This document shows positions 1 through 7,636 of a stretch of DNA of 32,881 bases, piece by piece; position 1 is the first letter of the stretch; the number at the start of each line of letters is the position of its first letter. Source of the DNA: a bacterium. GTDB lineage: Bacteria; Planctomycetota; Planctomycetia; Pirellulales; Pirellulaceae. The notes beneath the pieces are model-generated. The model was not told the DNA's origin and searched no databases. It was given only the letters and a program-made list of their open reading frames with translations. The stretch covers positions 1 to 32,881 of the forward strand of contig JANSWS010000035.1 in NCBI GenBank assembly GCA_024743355.1. The letters run 5' to 3'. Position numbers and translations under genes: made by a program.

Positions 1-1110
1 CAGAATCCAATCGCCCACGTGGACGCGGTCTTCCACGTATTGGTTCGACAATAAGCGGACACGCCCTCCATTGCCTCCCCGGAAATCTCCGGACAATGGT
101 TGAACCCAAACTAAACGCTCACCCTGAGGCTTGCTTTCCGCTTGTCCGGGAGGTGGGGAAGTCCCCGGGGCAAGATACTGTCGGTCACGTCGCTGGAGAA
201 TGACTAGCGACAATACGTAATCCGTGGTGGTGTCCGTCAGCGAAGGCGTTGGAACTGGCTCCGGCGTTAGGGTGGCCATCCAGGTGTAATCGCCGGTCGT
301 CAGCGATTTGACGGCCCCCTGAGAAAACAATCGCGAGGCCGGAATGGTTTTATCGTCGTCGCTGATAAAGGTGGCCACGTCGTCACGCGAAACGAAGAGA
401 TCCTTGACCAGCTTATTAGGAATCTGGCCGGCGTTACCGCCGAGTGTTACCCGCAGCATTCTGGGTTGGTCCGGCCAAGCATTGGTGGCCGGCGCAAAGC
501 CATCTTCGATGGGATTATGACCGTCCTCATAGTAGGGGAACACACTGGCGCGATAGCCGTTGTACCGAGCGGCACCCGTATTGAACGAGCGAATGACGTC
601 CGGATCGGACATGAATACCGGATCGATGCACACCGATTGCTGAGCCCAGATCCGTGCCCCTGCCAACGAGGTTACCGCGGAATTGGTGGGCGTCAGGAAC
701 GAATTAGGAATTACATTACCAGGAGTGTTTTGGATGCCGCGCTTGCTGAAGTTGTAGAAGCCGATTGGAACTGGCACGTTGTTACCAGTGGTGAACGCCG
801 TGTCGTTGTACCACTGCCAGTTAAAACCCGAGCCGCGACGGGTGAAGGAATTGGGGCGGTTCAATCCGCGGGCCAGAAAATCGTTGAGCCAAATCTGACC
901 TTGAGCCAGGGATTGGTTATAGGCATTGCTCTGCTCGGCATTGCGGGCTGCCAGCGGAATCAGCGAAGCGATGCCCATCAAGCCCACGATCACCACGAAG
1001 ATGGCGAACATGACTTCCAACACCGTCGCTCCGGCACGCCGCAAGCGACACATGTCCCGAGGTCGGGTCAGAATCAATTCCCGAGAGTGGCGGCTACTTC
1101 TGCACATCAT
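1..1110 (-). CDS. Prepilin-like protein (PilV/GspI-type minor pseudopilin), C-terminus cut by the window edge
   Basis: An open reading frame of 370 codons runs off the left edge of the window, so the C-terminus is missing. The N-terminus has a basic leader (RLRRAG) and a type IV prepilin signal: cleavage is expected after Gly27, the mature protein would start ATVLEVMF, and Glu32 is the conserved +5 glutamate. A hydrophobic helix follows at about residues 33-52. After it comes a long soluble domain with no recognised motif. The start at 1110 (ATGATG) overlaps the end of the upstream prepilin gene by 17 bp, which suggests translational coupling; Met20 (1053) is a possible later start. As the last of four prepilin-like genes behind the secretion ATPases and GspF, it is probably a minor pseudopilin at the tip or in the shaft of the pseudopilus. 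Prepilin class is confident; the PilV/GspI assignment is only by gene position. Confidence 0.8.
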   Translation of the reverse strand, partial: MMCRSSRHSRELILTRPRDMCRLRRAGATVLEVMFAIFVVIVGLMGIASLIPLAARNAEQSNAYNQSLAQGQIWLNDFLARGLNRPNSFTRRGSGFNWQWYNDTAFTTGNNVPVPIGFYNFSKRGIQNTPGNVIPNSFLTPTNSAVTSLAGARIWAQQSVCIDPVFMSDPDVIRSFNTGAARYNGYRASVFPYYEDGHNPIEDGFAPATNAWPDQPRMLRVTLGGNAGQIPNKLVKDLFVSRDDVATFISDDDKTIPASRLFSQGAVKSLTTGDYTWMATLTPEPVPTPSLTDTTTDYVLSLVILQRRDRQYLAPGTSPPPGQAESKPQGERLVWVQPLSGDFRGGNGGRVRLLSNQYVEDRVHVGDWIL

Positions 1111-2509
1111 TCACTCCCACGGAAGCAAAGGTTCGAGCCGAATTCACGATGTCGGCGTAAGTGGCGTTGTTCGACTGAAAATCGGCAACCAACGCGTCAG
1201 GCACCGAGTAGACCGGCGAGGAAGACACTAAGCCAGTCAGTGGATTGATGGAGATCCATGAATTGGACGCGTCGAGAATATTCGACAGCACGGTCTCGCG
1301 ATCACTTTCCGCCGGTCGCGAGGCTGTGTTGTTAACTTGATCGGTGCGTCCCACCAGCAAATACAACTTGGATTCCAGCGGCAGTCCGGCAAAGTCGTCC
1401 AGGGCCACCCGTGTGCCCGTGCCGTCTTGCACCACCACCCGATTGTCCTGGAAAATTCCGTTGGGCTTGCCGGTGGGATCAAACACGATCGCAATCCGAC
1501 TGTAACTGGCCGGCGTCACTGTTTCGTTGGCTTGCAGCACGGGTGTCGGAGCATCCAGAAGTCCCGCGCCGCTGCGACCGGTTCCAGAAGCCCATAGATC
1601 AATGCAGGTTCCTCGCGGCAGCGTGATCGCGCCGACGAGTGACTTGGTAGGCCGACGGAAAATGCGAAACTTCACGCGACGAGGCGAAGCAACTGAGGGT
1701 GTGTCAGCCCCTGGACCCATTAGTGATGGTGTAGAGCCAAAAATCGGCAAGGCCGGTGGTTTGGTGGAGTAATTACCGGATGCAATGCAATTGTTGTATA
1801 CGTCGGGGCGGGGCGGATTGAAAAACGTCAGCGCAAATTCGCTATTGCCGCCGCTGCCCGTGACCGTTTCCGCCACGTACTCGGGTGTATTGGGAGTCAG
1901 GTCCTCGATCAGAAAATACTCCGGTGAACCCTCGAATTGAATCAGGTCGCCGGCCCGCACGAATCCAGGCTCTCCGGTTTGCGTTCCCAAGCCTGAGAAT
2001 ACATCCTCAGGAGCAAAGCGAATTTGATCCGCATGGCGATCCGCCATGCGACACGGGTTGCCGGAGGAGGTGAAATCCACGTCCCACAGGGTGCCTGTGG
2101 CGTCGATGATGTCTCCCGCATAGGCTGGAAAGACCTCACCCATGCTCAGTCGTGTGGCGGTGAAATTGGCTGGATCAAAAGTGCCATCGCTGGTCTTGCC
2201 AACCCGTTCCACAAAAACAGCCACCGGTCGCCGCGAGGTAATAGCGCGAATCTTGGCGGTTTCTATGTATTGCTGAACCAGACGCGAGGCCTGCGTTACC
2301 TTTTGGTCCTTCAGCAAGTTCTTGACGGTTGATAACGACAGCGTTGCCAGCAGCGTTAGCACACCGATGACCACCAGCAACTCAATCAGCGTTACGCCGG
2401 AACGTAAGCCACGTCGGCTACTTTCGATTTCGGTTGCTGCATTTCCAGCAACGTTTCTATCTCGACAAGCGGCCAAGGTCGGGCCGCATTGCTTGATTGG
2501 CAAATGCAT
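1094..2509 (-). CDS. Prepilin-like protein (GspH-type pseudopilin), 471 aa
   Basis: The N-terminus carries a clear prepilin motif: RSG at residues 36-38, then VTLIELLVVIGVLTLLATL, with cleavage after Gly38 and Glu43 at +5. The helix is followed by sequence typical of GspH-like pseudopilins (KVTQASRLVQQYIETAKIRA). At 471 aa it is more than twice the length of a normal GspH (about 170 aa), and the extra length is a large soluble C-terminal domain without a recognised motif. It should be processed by a prepilin peptidase, which is not in this window, and assemble in the inner membrane platform. The start is 3 nt after the stop of the upstream prepilin gene and the end overlaps the next gene by 17 bp, so the three genes are almost certainly one transcript. 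The leader of 38 residues is long, so the true start could be further in. Confidence 0.85.
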   Translation of the reverse strand: MHLPIKQCGPTLAACRDRNVAGNAATEIESSRRGLRSGVTLIELLVVIGVLTLLATLSLSTVKNLLKDQKVTQASRLVQQYIETAKIRAITSRRPVAVFVERVGKTSDGTFDPANFTATRLSMGEVFPAYAGDIIDATGTLWDVDFTSSGNPCRMADRHADQIRFAPEDVFSGLGTQTGEPGFVRAGDLIQFEGSPEYFLIEDLTPNTPEYVAETVTGSGGNSEFALTFFNPPRPDVYNNCIASGNYSTKPPALPIFGSTPSLMGPGADTPSVASPRRVKFRIFRRPTKSLVGAITLPRGTCIDLWASGTGRSGAGLLDAPTPVLQANETVTPASYSRIAIVFDPTGKPNGIFQDNRVVVQDGTGTRVALDDFAGLPLESKLYLLVGRTDQVNNTASRPAESDRETVLSNILDASNSWISINPLTGLVSSSPVYSVPDALVADFQSNNATYADIVNSARTFASVGVNDVQK

Positions 2510-2512
2510 GGA

Positions 2513-3850
2513 CTATGGCTCCAGGATAATGTCGTGATTGGTGATGTTGTCCGACCATACATCGTTGGGTGTGCCATTGGCATCGAGCACGTTGGGTATC
2601 GCTCCCAACTGGTTGGCCCGAAAACCGAGTGCGATGCCGCAGGGTTCCGAACCATCGAAGGGCTTCTCACTCCCCGGACCATTTGGCAGACCGTATTCGC
2701 AATTGCCGGAAGCAACTTCCCAAGTGAAATTGGGATCCGGATAGTAGTAAGGCCCGCCAGCATAATACGGGTTGGGGGCGCCGTAGGCCGTGCCCGCCGA
2801 CGCCGTGGGCCATCGCATGGTGGCGTAAGCCAGCGGAGGAATGTTGCGAGCGGGATCAAAGCGATCGCGAATGACTCCCAGTTGTCCGTCTTGGCCGGGC
2901 GAAAGGATCAGCGGAACCAAGGTCCGCGGCTTCCAGTCTTCTTCCACGTTGTAATTACCCACCGTGGTGCGGAATCGCCAGTCGGTCCGCAGTGGATCCA
3001 TGGCATCGCTGTCGGCGTAGCGAACCAGATCACCCCGGTATCCTGCAGGCCAGCGGATCCACTGAATCGGCTGTCGCCAGGCATCAATGAATTCCAGCAA
3101 TCCATCATTATCTGTATCACCCACTTCGCTCGGACGGAAAAACTCCAGACCGGACGAGCCGTTGTAGTTGCTGGATGCCACAATCAGATACAGTAGCTCT
3201 GCGCTGCTGACCATCTCATTCCACTCGTAGGGGTCGCCGCCGACGCCGACCCAAGCAGGTGCTGCGTTGGATCCTGGAAGCGGGCCTCCGGCGTAAGTCG
3301 GCGGCAATGAGAGTCCCAGACTGGCAAAGGCTGGACTGTTGTTGACGCGACTGCGAAGGGCGTCGTAGATCACCGACCAACCCGTGGGCACAGGGCGATT
3401 GAGATAGGCGGCACCGTACACATTCGAAACCATCTTGTACTGAGTCGGCTCGTACAGCAGATCGCTGATGCGGTCGGGCATTTCCATCCGCATCGTGTCC
3501 CGCAACATGATCATCTTCAGCCGAGCCAATTCGCGCGGCGAGTAGGGAAGCCGTGTGTCCGTTGCATTCGGATTGTTGGCGGGTGCTACCGGAATCTTCC
3601 AGCCGGGAGGAAGTTGAACATTGATCGGGCGGTAGCGATATTCTTCCCATCGCTGTAGCACGATTTCGTTCAGCTTCTGAATGGTGCCTCGCGTGCGGGC
3701 TACCCGGGCGTCGGTCTGAGCTCCCAGCAAGGAGAACAGAGCCAGACCGGCCAGCGTGCCGAGGATGGCGATGGCCACCAACAACTCCACCAGAGTGAAG
3801 CTCGGCCGGTTGGGCCAGCGGCAGCGCGGTCTGTGGGGGCTCGGGTTCAT
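2513..3850 (-). CDS. Prepilin-like protein with Ser at the cleavage site, 445 aa
   Basis: A basic, proline-rich leader (MNPSPHRPRCRWPNRPS) is followed by FTLVELLVAIAILGTLAGLA, a standard type IV pilin helix with Glu22 at +5. Residue -1 is Ser17 instead of the usual Gly, which is uncommon. I chose the ATG at 3850. A longer in-frame ORF begins at 3958, but its additional 36 residues translate a tandem DNA repeat (3907-4086) that is not coding in appearance. A GGAG lies about 14 nt upstream of 3850. The rest is a soluble domain of about 400 residues rich in Tyr, Pro and Asn with no motif that I recognise. It is the second of four prepilin genes and ends 3 nt before the next one. It is probably a pseudopilin of the same machine; its exact class (GspI, J or K-like) cannot be set from the sequence. 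Confidence 0.8.
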   Translation of the reverse strand: MNPSPHRPRCRWPNRPSFTLVELLVAIAILGTLAGLALFSLLGAQTDARVARTRGTIQKLNEIVLQRWEEYRYRPINVQLPPGWKIPVAPANNPNATDTRLPYSPRELARLKMIMLRDTMRMEMPDRISDLLYEPTQYKMVSNVYGAAYLNRPVPTGWSVIYDALRSRVNNSPAFASLGLSLPPTYAGGPLPGSNAAPAWVGVGGDPYEWNEMVSSAELLYLIVASSNYNGSSGLEFFRPSEVGDTDNDGLLEFIDAWRQPIQWIRWPAGYRGDLVRYADSDAMDPLRTDWRFRTTVGNYNVEEDWKPRTLVPLILSPGQDGQLGVIRDRFDPARNIPPLAYATMRWPTASAGTAYGAPNPYYAGGPYYYPDPNFTWEVASGNCEYGLPNGPGSEKPFDGSEPCGIALGFRANQLGAIPNVLDANGTPNDVWSDNITNHDIILEP

Positions 3851-3906
3851 GGAACTGTTGTGGATCTCCAAGGTGTTTCCGTTGAGTTGGACTCGGGAGT
3901 GGGGCA

Positions 3907-4086
3907 CACTCGCTGGCGCGTCGTGCTCGTATGCGAATGGGACTCGTATGAGACACACTCGCTGGCGCTTCGTGCTTGTATGTGAATGAGCCCAATGGGA
4001 CCCACTCGCTAGCGCGTCGTGCTTGTATGCGAATGGGACTCTTGATTGAGACTCACTTGCTTGCGCTTCGTGCTTGTATTCCGATG
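3907..4086. repeat. Degenerate tandem repeat, four copies with about 48-bp spacing
   Basis: Four copies of a unit containing CACTCGCTGGCGCGTCGTGC followed by TTGTATGCGAATG start at about 3907, 3956, 4003 and 4052. Copies differ at several positions; the fourth is the most diverged. The array fills the gap between two prepilin genes and extends to just upstream of the start at 3850. Read on the minus strand, it gives apparent peptides such as YEHDAPASV in more than one frame, which is why ORFs extending through it should not be trusted. Confidence 0.85.
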
Positions 4087-4104
4087 CAGGGGGATGTTTT
4101 GGGT

Positions 4105-4119
4105 GTCTCAGTCTGAGAC
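4105..4119. terminator. Short perfect palindrome GTCTCAG-T-CTGAGAC downstream of a prepilin gene
   Basis: A 7-bp perfect stem with a 1-nt centre lies about 205 bp past the stop of the gene at 4325-5440. It has no T-run on the minus strand, so a role as terminator is weak. The rest of 4087-4324 holds no gene or repeat that I can see. Confidence 0.2.
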
Positions 4120-4324
4120 GCTGTTCTCAGTTCGGAGCAGTAATTTCCGGGGTTTAAGCTCTATTTCAATTTGGTTGCAAAGGTCGTGCCTTGATCGAAA
4201 AACTTTGCTTCGATGAATTTGATTTTCAAAGACAAACGTAAAAACATTGGCCATGTAGAAGCTATCCGAACACCGAAGAGAACCGCAGTTAACGCCAAGG
4301 CGGCTCACGTTTTTCGGTCGTTTC

Positions 4325-5440
4325 TTAGTTCTCCATGGCGTCTTCCAAAATGCCATCCGCAAAATTGGTGACGTTATCCAATTGGGCGCTGGGAATTCCT
4401 GGAACCTCGGTATATCTGGAAAAACTGGAGCCGTTCGGGCTGCGTATGTCGACCGCATCACCACTGGGAAATTTGTAGAGCAACGGCGGTTCATTAGCTG
4501 CTTGAGCAACGCCGCCGTAATCGTCGTCCAGGCCCGCGGAAATTATTTGAAAGGAATTGTCATTTGCATATCTGACAAATGCATCGTTCGTCTTCCAGTC
4601 GTTTTGATTCGGAATCACATTCGTATTCAAGTTGTCTGACTTATAGGGACGTGCAAAACCACGCAGGAGTGTCCCGTAGTAGACATTAAAAAACAGTTGA
4701 CCCGGCGAACTGGCATTGGAAAAGCTGTAAGTTCTGCTATCGAAATAAACGAACGGGGCCAATCGTCCAGTTCCAGGAGAATAAACCGGCATGAGATCAT
4801 TTCGTGAGGGTGTGTCCGCAAGTATGCCTTCGTCAACGGAAATGGTACGAAAGCCACTGCCGGTTTCTTCAACCTCCAGCGAAAGTTGCTCCTGCTTAAA
4901 TTCAAACATCGCATTATCACGGGTTACGTTGTATTGGAATGGCGGAGAGAAGCCTGCGGGGGCGGCGGTGATCGGTCCGCCAGGACCTGTAAAGGGATGC
5001 GTTGGATCAGAGCTGAACCCGCCAAGACAGAAAACCAACGCTTCTGCTGCGTCCATCACGGTCTCCTGACCACTTCCGGACCCGCCAACTGCACGTAGCC
5101 CCGAGCTTTCACCACTTAGGTTATTGGCGACCTGATACAGAATCGTGAACTCTGTGGCCGCCATGTTCGGAAACGCTTTGCGAAAGTGCCGCTCGAATAC
5201 CGCGCGATTGGAGCCATCGGGCGGATAATCGCCGTACTTGTTCTTGTACTGCTCTACGGCATTCGCAATTGTCTGTGCCTCGAAGAGAATCGCCGAGTTG
5301 GCGACGTAGCGCCGCGCGGCGCCGATGGCTGGGATCAATAGCCCGACCAATATGCCGATGATGGCGATGACCGTCAGGATCTCAATCAAGGTAAAACCCT
5401 GGCGTCTATTCGTTCGGCGTCTCGTTCTTGCTGCTCTCAT
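4325..5440 (-). CDS. Prepilin-like protein (GspG-type major pseudopilin candidate), 371 aa
   Basis: A highly basic leader (MRAARTRRRTNRRQG) precedes FTLIEILTVIAIIGILVGLL, with cleavage after Gly15 and Glu20 at +5. The following region, with AANAVEQ-like spacing and YKNKYGDYPPDGSN at about residues 65-78, resembles the GspG major pseudopilin, where a helix leads into a YxxxxGxYP segment. Length is 371 aa against about 140 for a normal GspG, so it has a large C-terminal extension. I chose ATG 5440, which has AGGGG about 11-15 nt upstream and gives the usual short leader; a longer frame from 5569 runs into the repeat region. It is the first prepilin after gspF and is separated from the other three by a 474-bp repeat-containing gap. 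It is the best candidate for the main shaft subunit, but this rests on one motif and on gene order. Confidence 0.85.
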   Translation of the reverse strand: MRAARTRRRTNRRQGFTLIEILTVIAIIGILVGLLIPAIGAARRYVANSAILFEAQTIANAVEQYKNKYGDYPPDGSNRAVFERHFRKAFPNMAATEFTILYQVANNLSGESSGLRAVGGSGSGQETVMDAAEALVFCLGGFSSDPTHPFTGPGGPITAAPAGFSPPFQYNVTRDNAMFEFKQEQLSLEVEETGSGFRTISVDEGILADTPSRNDLMPVYSPGTGRLAPFVYFDSRTYSFSNASSPGQLFFNVYYGTLLRGFARPYKSDNLNTNVIPNQNDWKTNDAFVRYANDNSFQIISAGLDDDYGGVAQAANEPPLLYKFPSGDAVDIRSPNGSSFSRYTEVPGIPSAQLDNVTNFADGILEDAMEN

Positions 5441-5486
5441 GACACCCAGACCCCTGTGTTTGAAAAGTTGGTTGTACAGTTCGCTA

Positions 5487-6001
5487 TTTGTGTGGCACTG
5501 GCTCGCCAGTGTTGGCTTCGTGTTGCCAGCTTGCACTTTCCTAACTCGATTACATTCGCCGAAGCTCAAGAGCCAGCGATGTTGTTGTTTGTTTTTGTGT
5601 CAGCTGGGCAGCTTTGCGTTCTATTCTGCTTGCTGACGTTCTGCTTTCTGTTCGTTCGATTCTCTTGGTGTCATTTTTGGTGTGATGCACGTGCAAGCTG
5701 CTAACTTGGCTGCAACACGGGCAAGCCCGTGCCACACTCAGTTCTTTGTGTGGCACTGGCTCGCCGGTGTTGGCTTCGTGTTGCCAGCTTGCACTTTCTT
5801 AAATCGTTTGCATTCGCCGAAGCTCAAGAGCCAGCGATGCTGTTGTTTGCTTTTATGTCAGCTGAGCAGCTTTGCGTTCTGTTCTGCTTACTGACGTTAT
5901 GGTTTCTGTTCGATCGATTCTCTTGGTGTCGTTTCTGGTGATGCACGTGCAAGCTGCCAACTTGGCTGCAACACGGGCAAGCCCGTGCCACACTCAGTTC
6001 T
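5487..6001. repeat. Tandem duplication of a 257-bp MITE-like unit with hairpin ends
   Basis: Two copies (about 5487-5744 and 5745-6001) are mostly identical, with scattered substitutions and small indels. Each begins GTGTGGCACTGGCTCGCC and ends GGGCAAGCCCGTGCCACAC, so the termini are imperfect inverted repeats of about 25 bp (22 of 25 match in copy 1). Each terminus is itself a hairpin: CACTGGC-TC-GCCAGTG on the left and CACGGGC-AA-GCCCGTG on the right. No coding capacity in the 205-bp interior is convincing. The array occupies the gap between gspF and the first prepilin gene. Confidence 0.85.
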
Positions 6002-6040
6002 AGCTTCTAGCCACTAGCTTCTAGCCACTAGCTTCTCTCT
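6001..6040. repeat. 14-bp tandem repeat TAGCTTCTAGCCAC, about 2.5 copies
   Basis: Units start at 6001, 6015 and 6029 and then run into a CT-rich stretch that ends at the stop codon of gspF (6047). This is a simple-sequence tract. Confidence 0.8.
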
Positions 6041-6046
6041 TCTCTC

Positions 6047-7477
6047 TTACGCCAAGGACGAAATCATGGTTACCAGAGGCATGAACAACGAAATTACAAT
6101 GAAGCCTACCGAAACACCCAGGAAGCAAATCAGCAAGGGCTCGATCAAACGCGTCAAGCCTTCCGTCATCACGTTAACTTCGTCGTCGTAAGTATCCGCT
6201 ACCTTGTACAGCATGGTGTCCAATTCACCCGTCTCTTCGCCGACGTCCACCATGTTCACGACCAATTCGTCAATCACGCGATTGCGCATCTTGACCAAGT
6301 AGAACAAGCCACACAGGATGGCACCCAAGCCGCACATCGCGCCGCCGACCAGCGTCAGGGTTTCCATCGAGTTTTCCGCGGCATCCCGTCCAGCCGTCAA
6401 GGCAACCGACAGAACCATCACACCTGGAAAGCTGCCCATCAGCATCCAGAAAAACAACGCCAGGGGATGGAAGCCGGGTACCGAATGGTCACGCATCGGC
6501 TTGCAAATCACCTCGCCCTCACGAATCGCTTCAATCACTTTCGTGAAGATCCGCTCGAAGAGTGCGTTCCCGGCGGTTTCACGAGTAATGTTCAAGGCCT
6601 CCAAAATCGGCACACCGGAGGAGATCAAGGTGCCCAGCGTACGCGTGGTTCGAGCCAAAATGTTCTTCTCCACCAGAGCCCCAAACACGGGCAGCTTGAG
6701 GATATACATGTCGAAGCCCATGCGGCCGTGTTTGAACTTGCGGATCAGTTTGGAGAGCAGCCAGTAGCAGAACGGGATTAACAACATCAAGAACCAGTAC
6801 TTGACGATGTAATCGCTCATCGCGATCAACAGCAGCGTCGGTGCTGGCAGCTCTAGACCGAACTCTTCGAACATTTCCTTAAAGGTGGGAACGATAAAGG
6901 TCATGATCAATGCCAGAATCAAGCCGGCGATAATTACCACCGCGATCGGATAGATCAAGGCTCCTTTGACCTTCCGCTTCAAAGCTTCGGCGCTTTCTAA
7001 GAAGTCCGCCAAGCGTTTGAGGATGGTTTCCAACGCACCACCGGCCTCACCCGCCTTGATCATGTTGACGTACAAGCGGCTGAAGACCTTGGGGCATTTG
7101 CTCATCGCCTCGGACAGCGTGGCACCCGTTTCAATCTCATCGCACACGTCCATGAGCGCGTTCTTGAGCTTGCCTGGCTTGCTGTTGTTTTCCAGGATCT
7201 TCAAGCTGCGAAGGATCGGCAGACCGGCGTCCTGCAGAATGGACAGCTGTCGTGTGAAGGCGCAGATGTGCTTGGTCTTGGCACCGCCAATGGCAAAGGG
7301 ACGCTTCTTCTTTTGTCCAGCCGCCGTCTTGGCTTGACCCTTCTTGACTTGGATCTTGGTGACGAAGTAGCCCATCTGCCGGATGGTAGTTTGCGCTTCT
7401 TCTTCGCTTTCCGCCTCAATGATGTCTTTGATTTCCTGGCCCGTTGCGTCCATCGCTTCGAATTGGAAGGTGGGCAT
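6047..7477 (-). CDS. gspF: Type II secretion / type IV pilus inner-membrane platform protein GspF/PilC, with a central insertion
   Basis: The protein (476 aa) starts with the typical MPTFQFEAMDATGQEI segment and has two T2SSF repeats, at about residues 70-195 and 270-470. The first contains FTRQLSILQDAGLPILRSL and a membrane helix at about 175-197; the second contains LARTTRTLGTLISSGVPILE and ends with a helix at about 445-470. GspF anchors the cytoplasmic ATPase and transmits its motion to the pseudopilus. Family members are usually about 400 aa. The extra length here is an insertion of roughly 70 residues (about 330-402), placed between IREGEVICKPM and VVNMVDVGEETGELD, with two extra hydrophobic stretches (about 338-360 and 373-395). 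The start at 7477 has GAGGA 8 nt upstream. It follows gspE on the same strand after a REP-containing gap. Family identification is very secure. Confidence 0.95.
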   Translation of the reverse strand: MPTFQFEAMDATGQEIKDIIEAESEEEAQTTIRQMGYFVTKIQVKKGQAKTAAGQKKKRPFAIGGAKTKHICAFTRQLSILQDAGLPILRSLKILENNSKPGKLKNALMDVCDEIETGATLSEAMSKCPKVFSRLYVNMIKAGEAGGALETILKRLADFLESAEALKRKVKGALIYPIAVVIIAGLILALIMTFIVPTFKEMFEEFGLELPAPTLLLIAMSDYIVKYWFLMLLIPFCYWLLSKLIRKFKHGRMGFDMYILKLPVFGALVEKNILARTTRTLGTLISSGVPILEALNITRETAGNALFERIFTKVIEAIREGEVICKPMRDHSVPGFHPLALFFWMLMGSFPGVMVLSVALTAGRDAAENSMETLTLVGGAMCGLGAILCGLFYLVKMRNRVIDELVVNMVDVGEETGELDTMLYKVADTYDDEVNVMTEGLTRLIEPLLICFLGVSVGFIVISLFMPLVTMISSLA

Positions 7478-7556
7478 GGCAATCGTCCTCGTGTTTGGAA
7501 ACGCTTAGTGATCTAAGTTGAAGGAAGTCAGTCTGTCAGTAACTGGTTTATGTTCG

Positions 7557-7622
7557 ATAGTCGCCTTTCGCTCCGCGAAAGTAGCGTTTTTCCGCAGCTT
7601 TCGCGGAGCGAAAGGCGACTAT
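7557..7622. repeat. REP pair (BIME-like): perfect 25-bp inverted repeat, same family as the repeats around the RAYT gene
   Basis: The left arm (7557-7581) and right arm (7598-7622) are perfect reverse complements across a 16-nt centre. Each arm holds its own hairpin, CTTTCGC-TCC-GCGAAAG, next to an ATAGTCGC foot. The same arms occur at 29912-29979, where the centre is nearly the reverse complement of this one, so the two units are in opposite orientation. It lies between gspE (stop 7637) and gspF (start 7477). Confidence 0.9.
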
Positions 7623-7636
7623 TTCATACTCAATTT

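Noticed and set aside
466-1248. Plus-strand frame of 260 codons across the two last prepilin genes
   Set aside because: It lies antisense to two genes with clear prepilin signals, has biased composition and no recognisable motif.
3216-3995. Minus-strand frame of 259 codons overlapping the second prepilin gene
   Set aside because: Its N-terminus translates the 48-bp tandem repeat and the rest is a shifted frame of the prepilin gene.
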